In this document: positions 10,222-20,912 of the stretch, piece by piece
Numbering within the stretch: the first letter of the stretch is position 1
How the letters are laid out: each line of letters begins with the position of its first letter
NCBI RefSeq assembly: GCF_932276165.1
Contig: NC_063998.1
Location: 1,004,501-1,068,500, forward strand
Origin: Plutella xylostella
Taxonomy: Eukaryota; Arthropoda; Insecta; Lepidoptera; Plutellidae
DNA length: 64,000 bases
Direction: 5' to 3'
Notes under the pieces: generated by a model
What the model saw: the letters and a program-made list of their open reading frames with translations, nothing else
What the model was told of the DNA's origin: nothing
Databases searched by the model: none
Made by a program: the position numbers and the translations under genes

Positions 10222-10331
10222 GCTATAGGTCGCGCGGAACTACAGTGACATTGACAACAAGCGCCCCCGCATTCCCCTCCCACCGCTCACATACCTAAGG
10301 CGCGGCCAGCTAGTTCCGCGCTCACTATAAT
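10222..10331. mobile_element. MITE with GCGCGGAACTA inverted repeats
   Basis: A perfect 11-bp inverted pair, GCGCGGAACTA (10232-10242) and TAGTTCCGCGC (10311-10321), is extended outward by CTATAG and CTATAA. The interior is GC-rich. The element abuts the MITE at 10108-10206, so the two form a small cluster. Confidence 0.6.
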
Positions 10332-11234
10332 GTACGGTGGTGGTAACCGCACTGATTCATGTCCCATCAGTTATACATTATGAGCGTTCGGCGTAGTAAT
10401 CAGCTACTGACGCAAATTTGACTCGCATCTTGGGTTTCACTGTATCAATTAAAAGAAGATAGCGAAAAATAAATTGCTAAACATTTAGGTAAGTATATAG
10501 AATGTTTCAAAAATGGTATACTAAACCGAAATGGGTTGACTCAGGCTGTCATACTGTTCAGAATCATATACACTGTACTGAAACAAACATTATACAAAGT
10601 CTCATAAAATAATAAACTAAGCAAAAGAAAAAACATGTTTTATTATATTTTTTCGGTCTACTTATTTTGATTGCCACTCGTCATCATATAAAAAGTTTCT
10701 ATAACTCGAAGGTCGGATAACTTTGGAAGTAGCTATTTCTCCGAGGAACACATTTGGGACATAAGAGGTAGGTATAAAAATATAGTGTTGGGTTCTAAAA
10801 CTTTTTTTATTTAATCCAATGTAAATTCACAAAGCTAAGATGAAATTAAGTACCTATGTATGGTCTCCCGTTCCTAAACAGTTATTAACAATTTGATTTT
10901 GTATGCAGTGATTCCCACGAAAAAGCTCTTCTGCTTAGAAGATGTTTTATTTTATAAGTGAATTTCTCATTAGCAGGTCATTCCAAACAATAAATACTTA
11001 ACAATGTTTCAATATAAAACAAACTTCAAAATCGAGAAAAAAAACTGCTGTTTCAAACTAAAACCACTAAACGAAAAAGTACGGAACAGCTAATATTTCT
11101 TATCAGAGTCTCTGCGTATCTTGGCTAAGTACATCTTGAGAATTCAATGCCAAATTTTCACATCAAACCTTTCTTACTTTGTATAGTCTGAATTAACTAA
11201 AAGAGTAAACATAAACAGAGTACTACTTACTAAG
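10332..11234. other. No gene seen
   Basis: AT-rich DNA without recognisable frames or repeats. Confidence 0.5.
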
Positions 11235-11297
11235 GTCACTCTATACGACGAAAAACTAAGTTTCGGAGCTCTGCTGCGCGAACCACGACTTTATATC

Positions 11298-12440
11298 GGG
11301 TACACTACATAAATCCGAATTACTTTTTTACGAATATGAAAATAACGATTTTTAAAATTACGAATTTCATAGTTCCGAATAATTCACAATCCCGAAATTT
11401 AAGTTTCCGAATAACGAAAATCACGAATAGTTTATAAACGAAATTTCAAACAACAGATTTATTAAAATGACGAAAGTCAATTTTCCGAATATTATTATTT
11501 CGATCTTTCAAAAGTACGATTTTTTATAATATCGAAATGTTATAATCACGAATCCCGAAGTTTTAATATTCCGAAAATACAAGTTATCGAATGTATCTTA
11601 GTTAACAAGAAATAGTTATCTTTTAGGAATAGTGTGTTATTAACCGTATAATCCGTATAGGTACAATTTAACAATATTGTTTAAGCTACATATATTATGT
11701 GAAACTACTTTGTTTTTTCGATATCTATGTGCACCTAACACGCTCCTCCTCGCTTTGCTCGTCGTCGCACCTATCTTTAGGTTTTGGTTGTAAGGTTTTT
11801 TGGTAAACACCATAAAAAGCCGAGCAATTATTTTGCTCTATATTTGAAACGCTCCGCTCCGCTTCGCTGCGCTCCGCTTTGTTTTTCGATATCTATGTGC
11901 ACCTAACACGCTCCTCCTCGCTTTGCTCGTCGTCGCACCTATCTTTAGGTTTTGGTCCTAAGGTTTTTTGGTAAACACCATAATAATCCGAGCAATTGTT
12001 TTGCTCTATATTTGAAACGCTCCGCTCCGCTTCGCTGCGCTCCGCTTTGTTTTTCGATATCTATGTGCACCTAACACGCTCCTCCTCGCTTTGCTCGTCG
12101 TCGCACCTATCTTTAGGTTTTGGTTCTAAGGTTTTTGAGACGTTCTTGTTTTTTTTTATCAAAATCACGAATTATCACATTTTCGATCGGGATTTTAATT
12201 TTTCGTGATTATAATTAATGGGTATTTTATTTTTCGTATACTTAAGTAATCGTATTTTATTACGTTCATGTATTTGACAATCGTAATTACAAATCTTCTT
12301 GGTTATAATATTCGAAATTATAATTTACGTGATTTTTATAATTCGGTATTTTAAAAATCGGTATAGCAATATTTCGTAAATTACTAATTCGGTATTTTCA
12401 AATTCGGAAAAAAGTTTTTCGGAATATTTGGGTGTTCCCC
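11298..12440. mobile_element. hAT-like non-autonomous element with 8-bp target duplication
   Basis: This 1143-bp insert is flanked by identical TTTATATC (11290-11297 and 12441-12448). The ends are inverted and imperfect: GGGTACAC...AAATCCGAAT on the left, and GGGGAACACCCAAATATTCC in complement on the right. Eight-bp duplications are characteristic of hAT and a few other DNA-transposon superfamilies. The left arm (about 11300-11590) has some 15-18 CGAA/CGAT words; the right arm (about 12165-12440) carries the complementary TTCG/ATCG words. No transposase is encoded. The centre is a 168-bp tandem repeat. Confidence 0.82.
11705..12137. repeat. 168-bp tandem repeat, about 2.6 copies
   Basis: The word ATATCTATGTGCACC starts at 11721, 11889 and 12057, exactly 168 bp apart. 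Each unit has two skewed blocks, CTCCTCCTCGCTTTGCTCG and CGCTCCGCTCCGCTTCGC. The open frame at 11996-12208 is a by-product. The copies differ by only a few bases, so the expansion is recent. Confidence 0.9.
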
Positions 12441-12784
12441 TTTATATCGTTGTTTTAAACGTGTTGATTGCACGACAGCTCCCGTTCGTTTGTTTTTCGT
12501 GAGTGTAGAGTAACCCTCCAGCACAGCTTCTGCTTACCACATCATTGTTTGTGGAACACTCTTTCCGTCCTATTCAACTCCATCCATTCCATTGTAATGA
12601 AATAGCTATTTGAATTGCATCTGTTTAACTCTGCAATTTTGATTTGAGTATTTCACGGATTTGTGTTATTCAGCAGTTAAGTATTGAAGACTTCTAGTAA
12701 ATTTATTGGAATTTAAGTTACTAACATAGAAATGAACCTACAAACTTGTAAAACTCTCTCAGCACAAGCTCGCTTGTACCTATT

Positions 12785-12902
12785 GGGGTCCACCTACCCG
12801 CACTAGGCCAGCGTGGTGAACTAGCCCTAAACCCTTCCATTGGAAGGAGACCCGTGCCCCAGCAGTGGGGACGTGATGGGTTGTGATGATGATGATGATG
12901 AT
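12785..12902 (+). mobile_element. Lepidopteran repeat with RTE-type 3' tail
   Basis: CCCGCACTAGGCCAGCGTGG, then GGAAGGAGACCCGTGCCCC, AGCAGTGGGGACGTGATGGG and six GAT units. Same family as 8868-8990, opposite strand. Confidence 0.85.
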
Positions 12903-14027
12903 GAACCTAAAAAATATAATTATATAACTTAAAACATAGTTTTATTGAACCAAAAATTATAACTCTACAATTTTATCTATAAATGCGGTAAATTTTCAAT
13001 GTAAAAACTTTTTTTGAGAGCCTCATCCGAAAACCGAAACATATATAATCATAGACTATAATTATTAGTTTAATACAAGATATTTTGTTTTCAAGTCGCA
13101 AGTTTCTAATAAATCCTACGCATTAAAACAATATGAAAACCAATACGCAACATACCAAGAATTACCACAGTTTATCTAAGTTCTTACAGTAAATTAGACT
13201 GAGGTCATACCTGAGGTTAAGGCTGTGTTTAGTTTCATCAGAAATACAGTTCTATGAATTGTTTCATAACTTAGTTGTTGCTGGAGGTAACCAGGGTTCA
13301 TTGACTTCAGTAGTTTTGGAGATAGAGCCAGGTTAATAAGATTAACATCTCACTTATGTACCTACATAGTTGTCAAAGGTAGGTTCTGTAATAGGTATAG
13401 TATTAATTGTAGTTTCACGAAGTTAAATTTATGTTGATATTCAATACATTTAATTCTGAATAATTACAATAAAAAGTATTTCATTAAAAGTTCTTGGACA
13501 AAAAGTATTCTAGTGTGTATAAGCAATTTGTACCTACTGTAAAGTTTTTATTGAATCCGATCAGTAGTTTTTGCGTCAATGACTGCATTTGACTCTCGCA
13601 AACTTTCACATTATAACAAATCAACAAAAGCAATATAACAAATTACTAGGCATAAGCCTATCTTAAGACACAAATTCTTAAGTTTCCCCGACCTAGCCTT
13701 TCCAGTCACCGACTCACCACCTGTCTAAGACCGTCAGCCGCCGGGCGTCCCACGCCACGTTTGCCTGAGCGTATGCATGCATGCATACAAATAAGAACTC
13801 ACGTGCCCCAGTAACTTTATGTATCGAACAAAATATTCAAATAGCTAAAGTTCTCCAACGCAACCCGGACAAGCTCCTCTAAACAATACGATATTCAAAG
13901 TGCAAGCCGCATCTGAGAACATATTATATGAAAATTCTGTGTAGATATAATATTTACGCTGTTATTTGTTGCGGTTTCGAAGAATTTTCATACTTTGCAA
14001 ACAGCAAAACAGTAAGTAGCCTTGTTG
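12903..14027 (-). other. No gene; short RTE fragment at 13724-13772
   Basis: This is mostly AT-rich and unassigned. On the minus strand 13724-13772 matches the GTWRPR/GRPP-coding part of the RTE LINE (CAGGCAAACGTGGCGTGGG, compare 2437-2465). The words AATCCGATCAGTAGTTTTTG at about 13553 resemble a degraded copy of the CTAGCTGTTCC repeat family (21848). A TGCA run occurs at about 13773-13790. Confidence 0.5.
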
Positions 14028-14175
14028 AATTCTTACGGTGAAGGAAAACATCGTAAGTAAACCTGTGCATATCTAGATGATGAACCCCGCAGTGGACCAG
14101 CGAGGTGGGAAATGGTCAAGCTTAGGAAGGCAGTTTAGACTTTGGGAATATGGAAAATGATTCCATTCCAGAGAT
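14028..14175 (+). mobile_element. Degraded member of the RTE-tailed repeat family (5' part)
   Basis: CTTACGGTGAAGGAAAACATCG followed by AACCTGTGCATATC and GATGAACCCCGCAGTGGACCAGCGAGG resembles the family head seen inverted at 24095-24245. The GATGAT tail is missing. Confidence 0.55.
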
Positions 14176-15451
14176 CCAAATGCAGGTACTTACACTCCCA
14201 CAGAAAAGAGAACCCAAAAGTAAAGTCTAGAAAATAAGTCGATATTATCTATATACAAGTTATATTTCACAATTGCTTTGCAAGATTTACACAAAACCTT
14301 AAACGCAAATTAACTTTATGCGTTTACTATTTTTATATTCAGTGTGTACTTAGGTATACCTTCATGAAAGCATTATTGGTACGTATGTTTAATATGGTAA
14401 AAGCTATGAATTCGTTATTGCAGTTACGGTCTCAATAGTATGAGATCGTATGAGCAATTTACATACAAAGTGACACAGAAAAGTTCTTTGAAACATTCCC
14501 AATACAAACGCAGCATTACTTATGCTACTAAACCAATAAACATTTACATTAAGGAAACTAGTGTCAAATGCAATAGCACAAAACTGTCTCCAGTTTCTAA
14601 CTTTTCTCGGAACTAAAACGTTGGAAATAAAAATGCAATACTGTACCCGCATCCTTAGGGAAATACTTCGAACGTTGGTTACTGAAATAAGCACTTTCCG
14701 TCTTCCGTCCAACGTCTTTGGTCGTTGGAAAATGGCTCTTATTTTGAACAGCTTAAAAATTGGGAGTTTAAAATGAAATAGAGGTGGTCGCACTAAACGG
14801 TTGATACTCTTTGAACTGATCAAATATGTAGTTGTGCCTCGTAGTTTTCAGTAATGAAAATTTTATGTGGTCTCTCTACAGGGACTCGGGTTATATCAAT
14901 AATAAATAAAACTTCCAATTGAGAAACCTATTTGTCTTCCTGGTGTGATAGACAATAACTGGTACTTTTATGTGTGATATAGATATTATAGTACATTTTT
15001 AGGTTTTCTTTGTATAAACCAACCAAATAATTGCTACTAACCGTCTCGTCTAAGCCCAAAAAATAAACTTAAAGAAAAATTTACTCAACGCCATTGACAA
15101 AAAAACTCGCAATAATCACGTAATAAAAAGGCGACAGAAAGTTTTTTTTAACCCGTCGCCAGGATGACACTTGGAAGAAAAAAACAACGATGGCTCCGTT
15201 TTTATAGCAAAAGTTTGTCTCGACTGTTATGGCGGATCGTCGAGAAAAAAGGGTTAAAATGGCACAAGTACTAAGGTTTATGTTGTAACGGCTAAATGGG
15301 AGTTTTTTGTCACATTTTTAGGGAAAAATGGCAACGAACCTTCAGCTGCTTTTGATTCAAGGTTGTGTTGTTGTAAGAAATCATAGTGTCATAAATTCCT
15401 TTTCGCCTTTCGTCAAATGCTTGAGTAGTAATTAAAGGATATTTTTTTGAT
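14176..15451. other. No gene seen
   Basis: A 139-codon minus frame (14404-14823) overlaps a 71-codon plus frame. Its translation has no motif and unremarkable composition, so I treat it as chance. The rest is AT-rich without assignment. Confidence 0.5.
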
Positions 15452-15454
15452 TTA

Positions 15455-15560
15455 GGGTGGCTTGCACCAAACTTTTAGCGCAATTAAATCAAATGCTGTC
15501 TTGCTTTGACAGTAAAATGACAGAGCAAGAGATTTTATAACTTTTTTGTGCAAGTCACCC
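15455..15560. mobile_element. Hairpin MITE, GGGTGGCTTGCACC ends
   Basis: The ends are GGGTGGCTTGCACCAAA (15455-15471) and, inverted, GGGTGACTTGCACAAAA. The body has CTGTCTTGCTTTGACAG. Flanks are TTA and TAA, so at least a TA is duplicated. Partial copies are at 21472-21552 (minus) and probably 38752-38830. Confidence 0.75.
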
Positions 15561-16602
15561 TAAGTTTATTTATTCCTAGTACTTAGCTCACTTTCCTGAT
15601 TCATAAATAATCAATGCGAATAAGCAGTAAACCTAATCAATAAGACGCCTATAAAATCTTCAATAATATCCTCAACACTTTTGATCACAATGCCGGTGCC
15701 CATCCTCTGCAAATAAAGCTTAAAAAACACAAAACCAAATCAATAGTAAACAAACACATTACTCGTCCAAATTGACCAGAGTCAGACAGCCTCATAAAAC
15801 CGGCAGTTGGGGAAAAAAGGCAATGGTCAGTATTGCTCTTGGATGCTGTCCAAATGCTCAATTCAGAACTATGCTCGCTCAGGCACCAGCAATTTTATAT
15901 TAGACCAACTGGCCATTACCTTAATCGTTAATCGTTATAATGAGCTCAAACCATTTCTGATTGGTCCTCCTTTCTGTGTTTGAATTTAGAAGTTTTAGAT
16001 ACTTTTTTATTGTACGAGTAATGTCAATGAATGAATATGAGAGGTATTATTGCATTGCAGTTTAAACATTTTTGTTCGTAGTCATTACTTTTTACTACAA
16101 TTTGTACGCCGTTGTTGCGCAGTTATTATATACTTACGTAAAATATTATTAACTTTAATAAAAAAACAACTATCTCACCTATGAAATATCAGCTATGGTG
16201 GCCCCAATGATCTGTAATTAGAAAAATACACAATTAATTAAGAGCGTGGGCTATAATAATAATATACTATATTTGAAGTTTCTGCTCCGAATTATCCTAA
16301 CTGTAAAACCACACTAAAAGCAGACCTAAACACCGACATTTATAATAACTCTCTTTTAACGTCGGTGTATAAAAAAGCGGCACCTATAAAAAATGCGCGT
16401 ACCTATACATCTAAAGTCATTACTATAAATATTGTCCTCCCCCTTGTTTCTTGTTAATGTAAAAAGGCATAAGTACTTTATCAAAATTTAATACACAAGT
16501 GCGTTTTTTAATAAAAGAAGACTTCAATATCATAATTGAATTCGTAATAAGGGAGGGGAGATTTCGCTTTCAAATATTTTATATCTGTATATAACAATAA
16601 AA
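15561..16602. other. No gene seen
   Basis: AT-rich. One short inverted pair, ACACCGAC (about 16331) and GTCGGTGT (about 16361), is the only structure noted. Confidence 0.5.
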
Positions 16603-16715
16603 GCGGTTGTATCTCCGTCGAGTAAGCAGCACTCGCTTCTCACGCCAGAGACGTGGGTTCGAATCCCGGCGCTGACATGTTCCAATGAGTTCTTTGGAAT
16701 CTGCCAAGTGCAGGT
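16603..16715 (+). mobile_element. tRNA-like SINE fragment
   Basis: CTCACGCCAGAGACGTGGG precedes the B-box GGTTCGAATCCC at about 16658, followed by GGCGCTGACATGTTCC. The 5' arm does not pair as a tRNA acceptor stem. It is a different SINE family from the one at 518. Confidence 0.65.
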
Positions 16716-17490
16716 AGGTAGCACAGAGGAAATAATAGAATAGAATAGCAAAACAAATATGATTTTGGTGTATTTTCATGAGTTATTGAGTAGTTTAGAT
16801 TAGGTAAATACCAATAACTTAACAAAAATCTATGAGTTTACTTACGGAGATTAAGTTGAACCTAGAATAACTAGCAAAGTCCAACCTCTGGCTCTTGATT
16901 TCCGCTGTCATGTTATCCCTTTGCACACGACATGATTCATAATCATAATAATCATAATTTTTTTGAAGATTATATCATGAATGGTACTTATTCTAAGTAA
17001 AATATTGTGTACTGTAAAACACGAGTTACTACATAGTAGGTATTCTGAGATAATGTCGAGAGAGCGGAAATCGGGGGGCCTGATAATAATAGTCACAATT
17101 AATAATAATCATCTTGACCTATCGTGTTCGGCTTTAAGTGTATTACCTAGTAAATACGAGCTTACGCTCCCGGCTGATTTACTAATCTGTGATTTGTCAA
17201 AAGCTATCTGACGGCGGAGTCAAATGAGACATAATAGATTAAGCTTTATCGCTGTTGGTTTGTGTTCGACTAGGCCTTAGTTGTAGTAATCAATTTAATT
17301 GACTAGTCGGAATATTCTGGCTACCATTATGAGGATTGGAACCTGGTGTCCGATACTGTGTGCATATCGCGAACTGGTTTTGTGTACCATTCTCCGATTA
17401 AAATGTATTAAATCTGACACTTATTACTTTGTAGATGTTGTTTTGTTTTGACTTTGCGATAAGACAACCTGTATCGTCACTTGTTCCTAA
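16716..17490. other. No gene seen
   Basis: AT-rich with short frames on both strands (for example 16981-17211) that have no recognisable content. Confidence 0.5.
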
Positions 17491-17663
17491 GGGTGCTTAC
17501 ATAAAGATACTGGTTACCTGTATCTGCCCGTACCGGTAACCTGCTGTTTATCTTTCTGCGAGTGCGCTAGAGCATTTCCCGGTTTTAAATCTCAGTGAGC
17601 GATACATAATCAAGTTACCGGTACGGGTAGATACAGGGAACCCGAATCTTTATGTAAGCACCC
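17491..17663. mobile_element. PIF/Harbinger-like MITE, copy 1 (TAA duplication)
   Basis: This 173-bp element has inverted ends GGGTGCTTACATAAAGAT and long inner arms around TTACCTGTATCTGCCCGTAC / GTACGGGTAGATACAGG. It is flanked by TAA at 17488-17490 and 17664-17666. The copy at 33007-33181 is flanked by TTA on both sides. A 3-bp TWA duplication is the PIF/Harbinger signature. Confidence 0.82.
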
Positions 17664-17685
17664 TAATATCATAAGCTCCTCCTGT

Positions 17686-17988
17686 ATGCAAGTTGTGAAA
17701 GGGCACGTGAAAATGACCACTGCTTACGAACCAAAAAGAATGATTCCATTTCAAGAATACTACCCCAATCTGTCACGACAGTTGACATCGGGCACATTAT
17801 CAAATGGGCTGCGTAATTATTTCCATAATAAATCGCGCCTTTTCTCGGATGCAATCCGTCAAAGAGACCAAAAGCCGTATCTTTTCATGAATAAGTCCCC
17901 CAAGAAATATCACTTTCACTCTGATTTTTTGACGGATATAAAAGACGAACTCATCATATTTTTTTCCAAGAAAAATAAATTGCGATGA
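17686..17988 (+). CDS. Unrecognised 100-codon open frame
   Basis: It begins at an ATG 23 bases after the MITE end and runs to a TGA. The product is polar and basic (HFHSDFLTDIKDELIIFFSK near the end). I recognise no domain, signal peptide or membrane segment, and there is no visible promoter or poly(A) context. It could be an exon, a relic of an autonomous transposon, or chance. I list it because its composition is less skewed than other frames in this AT-rich area. Confidence 0.15.
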   Translation: MQVVKGHVKMTTAYEPKRMIPFQEYYPNLSRQLTSGTLSNGLRNYFHNKSRLFSDAIRQRDQKPYLFMNKSPKKYHFHSDFLTDIKDELIIFFSKKNKLR

Positions 17989-18335
17989 ATTTAGCGTATA
18001 TTTGATTAATGGTGTGTTTAAGGGTTATTAGTTACTTGAATGAATATTGTGGTTGAGTCCTTAATTTACTTTTAAATATGCGATTTAGGATATAACTTTG
18101 CTATGAATAAGGCCATTTAACATGTAGATTATCACCTTTTGAACAAAATTTCCTTATTTTTTTCAATAAAATATATTTTTTTAACTTCATACTGTACAAG
18201 AACAAAAAACGCTATCCGAAAACTTACTTCATACTTTCCAAAAGACAAACTTAACACTTTGCTGTACACAGTCGTTTCACAACAAACTTAGCGAGTTGCA
18301 GACTTAGGACCGAAGTAGTCGGTATGAGCGCTGTG
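17989..18335. other. No gene seen
   Basis: AT-rich spacer with no recognisable frame or repeat. Confidence 0.45.
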
Positions 18336-18468
18336 GGGTCACTCTATATGACGAAAAACTAAGTTTCGGAACGCTGCTGCGCGAGCCACGACTCTATCTC
18401 GTTGTATAAAACGTGCCGATTGCACGACAGCTCTCGTTCGTTCGTTTTTCGTCAGTATAGAGTAACCC
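18336..18468. mobile_element. MITE family A, intact copy
   Basis: Ends: GGGTCACTCTATATGACG and, inverted, GGGTTACTCTATACTGACG, both followed by AAAAAC. This 133-bp copy is the uninterrupted reference for the split copy at 11235-12518. Confidence 0.82.
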
Positions 18469-18798
18469 TTCTGAGCTCCCTTTTCTCGTTGAAACCTCCT
18501 TGCTGTTATGCACACCTGGTAGTTTTGAGATGCCGAATTTTATCCACGCGTCCGAAGTAAGGGGTATTATAAGTTGGAAACGACTATTTATTTCAGATAG
18601 GATCACAATGGATAGGCAGGAGGATAAGAGTCTATGCAGTTAAAGTTATTATTATAATCATGGCGTGCTTTTTTTACCTAGGGAATAATAAATATCTGGT
18701 GGGGACAACTCACACACGGCCGCCTGACCCTAAACTAGGCAGAGCCAATATGGGTGTCAGACAGATCATATAGTATCTGCAAAAATACATAGATAGAT

Positions 18799-20814
18799 GG
18801 GCAGTTCTTCTTTTTAACCTACATAATGGATAAAAAATTATCCCGAATTTGAAAAAAATTACTTTAGCTTTTTGGTGAACTCTAATATTTTTTATGATAG
18901 CTACATTTCTATTCTATCGAAAAAGGTGGTTGGCCGCGAAGTTTAAGTATTTTTTCAAGATTTTCAGAACATAATACGTGGATAAGGCAAAGAAAATTAC
19001 ACCTTCGTCACAGAATCTTTTATTTTTTTTTATCGAAATAGTCTTCGTCGATTAAAATGAAACTTTTTTGATACGTTAATAAACAAAATACTATTTTAGA
19101 AAACATATGAAGGAATGGATTTTTAGTAATAACAAAATATTTATTAAGTAGTTATTACCACTCTGTCACAATTTCAGCTAAAATGAAGCTTGTTTTTGCT
19201 ATAAATATTTTTTCGCTACTAATTACAGTCAAAAATTAACAGCATAGACGTTAACATCAATGACTAAATTTAATATGATTTTTCCAAAGTTGCACTATTT
19301 ATAACAGAACATATAAACGACCAAAAATAAGTTGACTACCAGGAGACACCAATCGTTACAGAGTGGTAAACGATGTGACATAGTTGTTATTCTATTGAAT
19401 ATGCGGCAGCGTTTTGGAATAAAACAGTTTTATTTAAAAATAATAATTTAGTAACTTACTTATAAATCATTATGGTTTCAAGTTAGTCAAAAAAATTACT
19501 GGATATATCTTTATTGTTAGTATAACTAATGAAATCACACTTGAGAACCTCTGGAGAGTGAAATATCCGTATTTCAGGAACTTAAAGGACAAATTTGTTC
19601 CAACTACATAAAATAGTGTTTATCTGCACAAATAATATTTTCGGCAACCTAAAATTTAAGTAACTTAATGGAAAATTACGTAATTTGTTAAAGTTTTAAC
19701 CAGCCATATTTCGAAAATACAGCAGTGGCTCATAGAACTTGAAAAAAATACTCTTTCCTTTTTTAATTGCCTTAGAAGCTGGAAGGACTTTAATGTTATC
19801 ATCAAACATCCGATAAATCATTCTCCACCATATTAAACAGTCTACCACATTCATCGTCTGTTCTTGAGAACAATAGCACGAAATTACCTTTTTCACAAAC
19901 GAAACTTTTTATTAATGCAGCGCAAGTGTATTGGACGTTCCTTTCGCTTCTTACTTTAACCAAAACGTGTAGTTTCTCTTTAATTTTTCTTTGGTGAATT
20001 TCCTCAGGTTGGAGTGTTTCGTAAGAATGTGACAGATTTGTCGTGTGACAGAGGGGTAAAATGTGTTGCAAAGTCGATTAGCATTTAAACAGTAACATAA
20101 AGTGTAATATTCACATGTTGATTGCAAAGTAATTGTTATTACCAATGAGTAAATAACAAAATAATTATTTAATTGTATTTTATTTTAACAATTACCTACG
20201 TGACGAAGCTGTCGCCAAATAAACACACGCACCTCCTGTCACACTTTGCGGGTGGCCGATACGCGGTGTCTGGATCTCAAAGGGGAAATCTTACCAAGGG
20301 GAAAAGGAGACCTAAACTCTGATCGATGGCAATAAGGACGAGTGGCTCAAACAAATATTTTAAATGGCAACCTACGTGACAGAATGTAACTACTAAAACA
20401 TTAGGTAGTAAGAGACAAATTTTCAACATTTTTTTAAAATATTTCTGAAATCATTTAAAAATATATATTTTGTTTTACTAAATAGGTAATATCTTCTGGA
20501 GTTTAAATAAATTTTTATATTTTATGTCGTCATATATATTTTTTGTAACATTATCGAATATGCGCAGGATGAAGTGGCGGGAGACAGCCAAGATTCGTAT
20601 GAAATACACCTCTGTCACGCGGATTTACCACTCTGTAACGTAATTTTAAATACAAAAATATAAATTTATATTTTTGTAAACGTGCACAGCCGTTGTGTTT
20701 TTAGTACAATGCACGCTGAAATATAAATAAATAAATAAATATTTGAAAAACTCATGATTTTTTCTTCACAACTGATGGAGACTAAGTTATGTAGGTTAAA
20801 AAGAAGAACTGCCC
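18799..20814. mobile_element. 2.0-kb TIR element with internal GTGACAGAG-type motif array
   Basis: Perfect 28-bp TIRs starting GGGCAGTTCTTCTTTTTAAC lie at 18799-18826 and 20787-20814. Flanks are AGATAGAT (18791-18798) and AGATATAT (20815-20822), a probable 8-bp duplication with one mismatch. Inside, variants of GTGACAGAGTGGTAAA recur on both strands near 19004, 19155, 19355, 19371, 20027, 20043, 20195, 20236, 20371, 20607 and 20622. Repeated subterminal words of this kind often bind transposase. Eight-bp duplications suggest a hAT- or P-like superfamily, but no transposase is recognised. Confidence 0.78.
19696..20071 (-). pseudogene. Degraded protein-coding segment inside the TIR element
   Basis: Two minus-strand frames overlap here. 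The first (20071-19802) contains KLHVLVKVRSERNVQYTCAA and FVLLFSRTDDECGR. The second (19896-19696) contains FDDNIKVLPASKAIKKGK followed by SIFFKF. Their content reads as one protein passing from the first frame into the second, which implies a frameshift near 19810-19830. The pattern of a short beta-rich segment followed by a Val-Leu-Pro word looks protein-like, but I cannot name a family. Position inside a TIR element suggests the C-terminal end of an element-encoded protein, now inactive. Confidence 0.3.
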
Positions 20815-20912
20815 AGATATATTTTTTATAATTATGTATAGAAGTGCTCATCACACGAATGTTTGCCCCGGGCGGGATCCAAACCCGCGGCCCCGTTCTT
20901 CAGAAGCATTAG

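Larger units (their letters stand above)
11235..12518. mobile_element. MITE family A copy 1, split by a later insertion
   Basis: Its two halves, 11235-11297 and 12449-12518, match one continuous about 133-bp element elsewhere (18336-18468, 45327-45458, and a shortened copy at 22725-22834). The ends are GGTCACTCTATACGACG and, inverted, GGGTTACTCTACACTCACG, both followed by AAAAAC. The intact copies show the empty site (ACTCTATCTCGTTG), which confirms that 11298-12440 is an insertion. Confidence 0.85.
18668..20912 (-). mobile_element. SINE (same family as 518) split by a 2-kb TIR element
   Basis: The 3' body lies at 18668-18798 and the tRNA-like head at 20815-20912 (B-box-like GGTTTGGATCCCGC on the minus strand). 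Joined across the insert, the parts align with 518-776. The insertion fell in the TCTA/ATCT-rich segment of the SINE. Confidence 0.82.

Noticed and set aside
14404..14823. 139-codon minus-strand frame as a gene
   Set aside because: No motif, no context, overlapped by an opposing frame, and composition like the surrounding AT-rich DNA.
16640..16680. Possible tRNA gene at GGTTCGAATCCC
   Set aside because: Only the T-arm is tRNA-like; no matching D-arm or acceptor stem.
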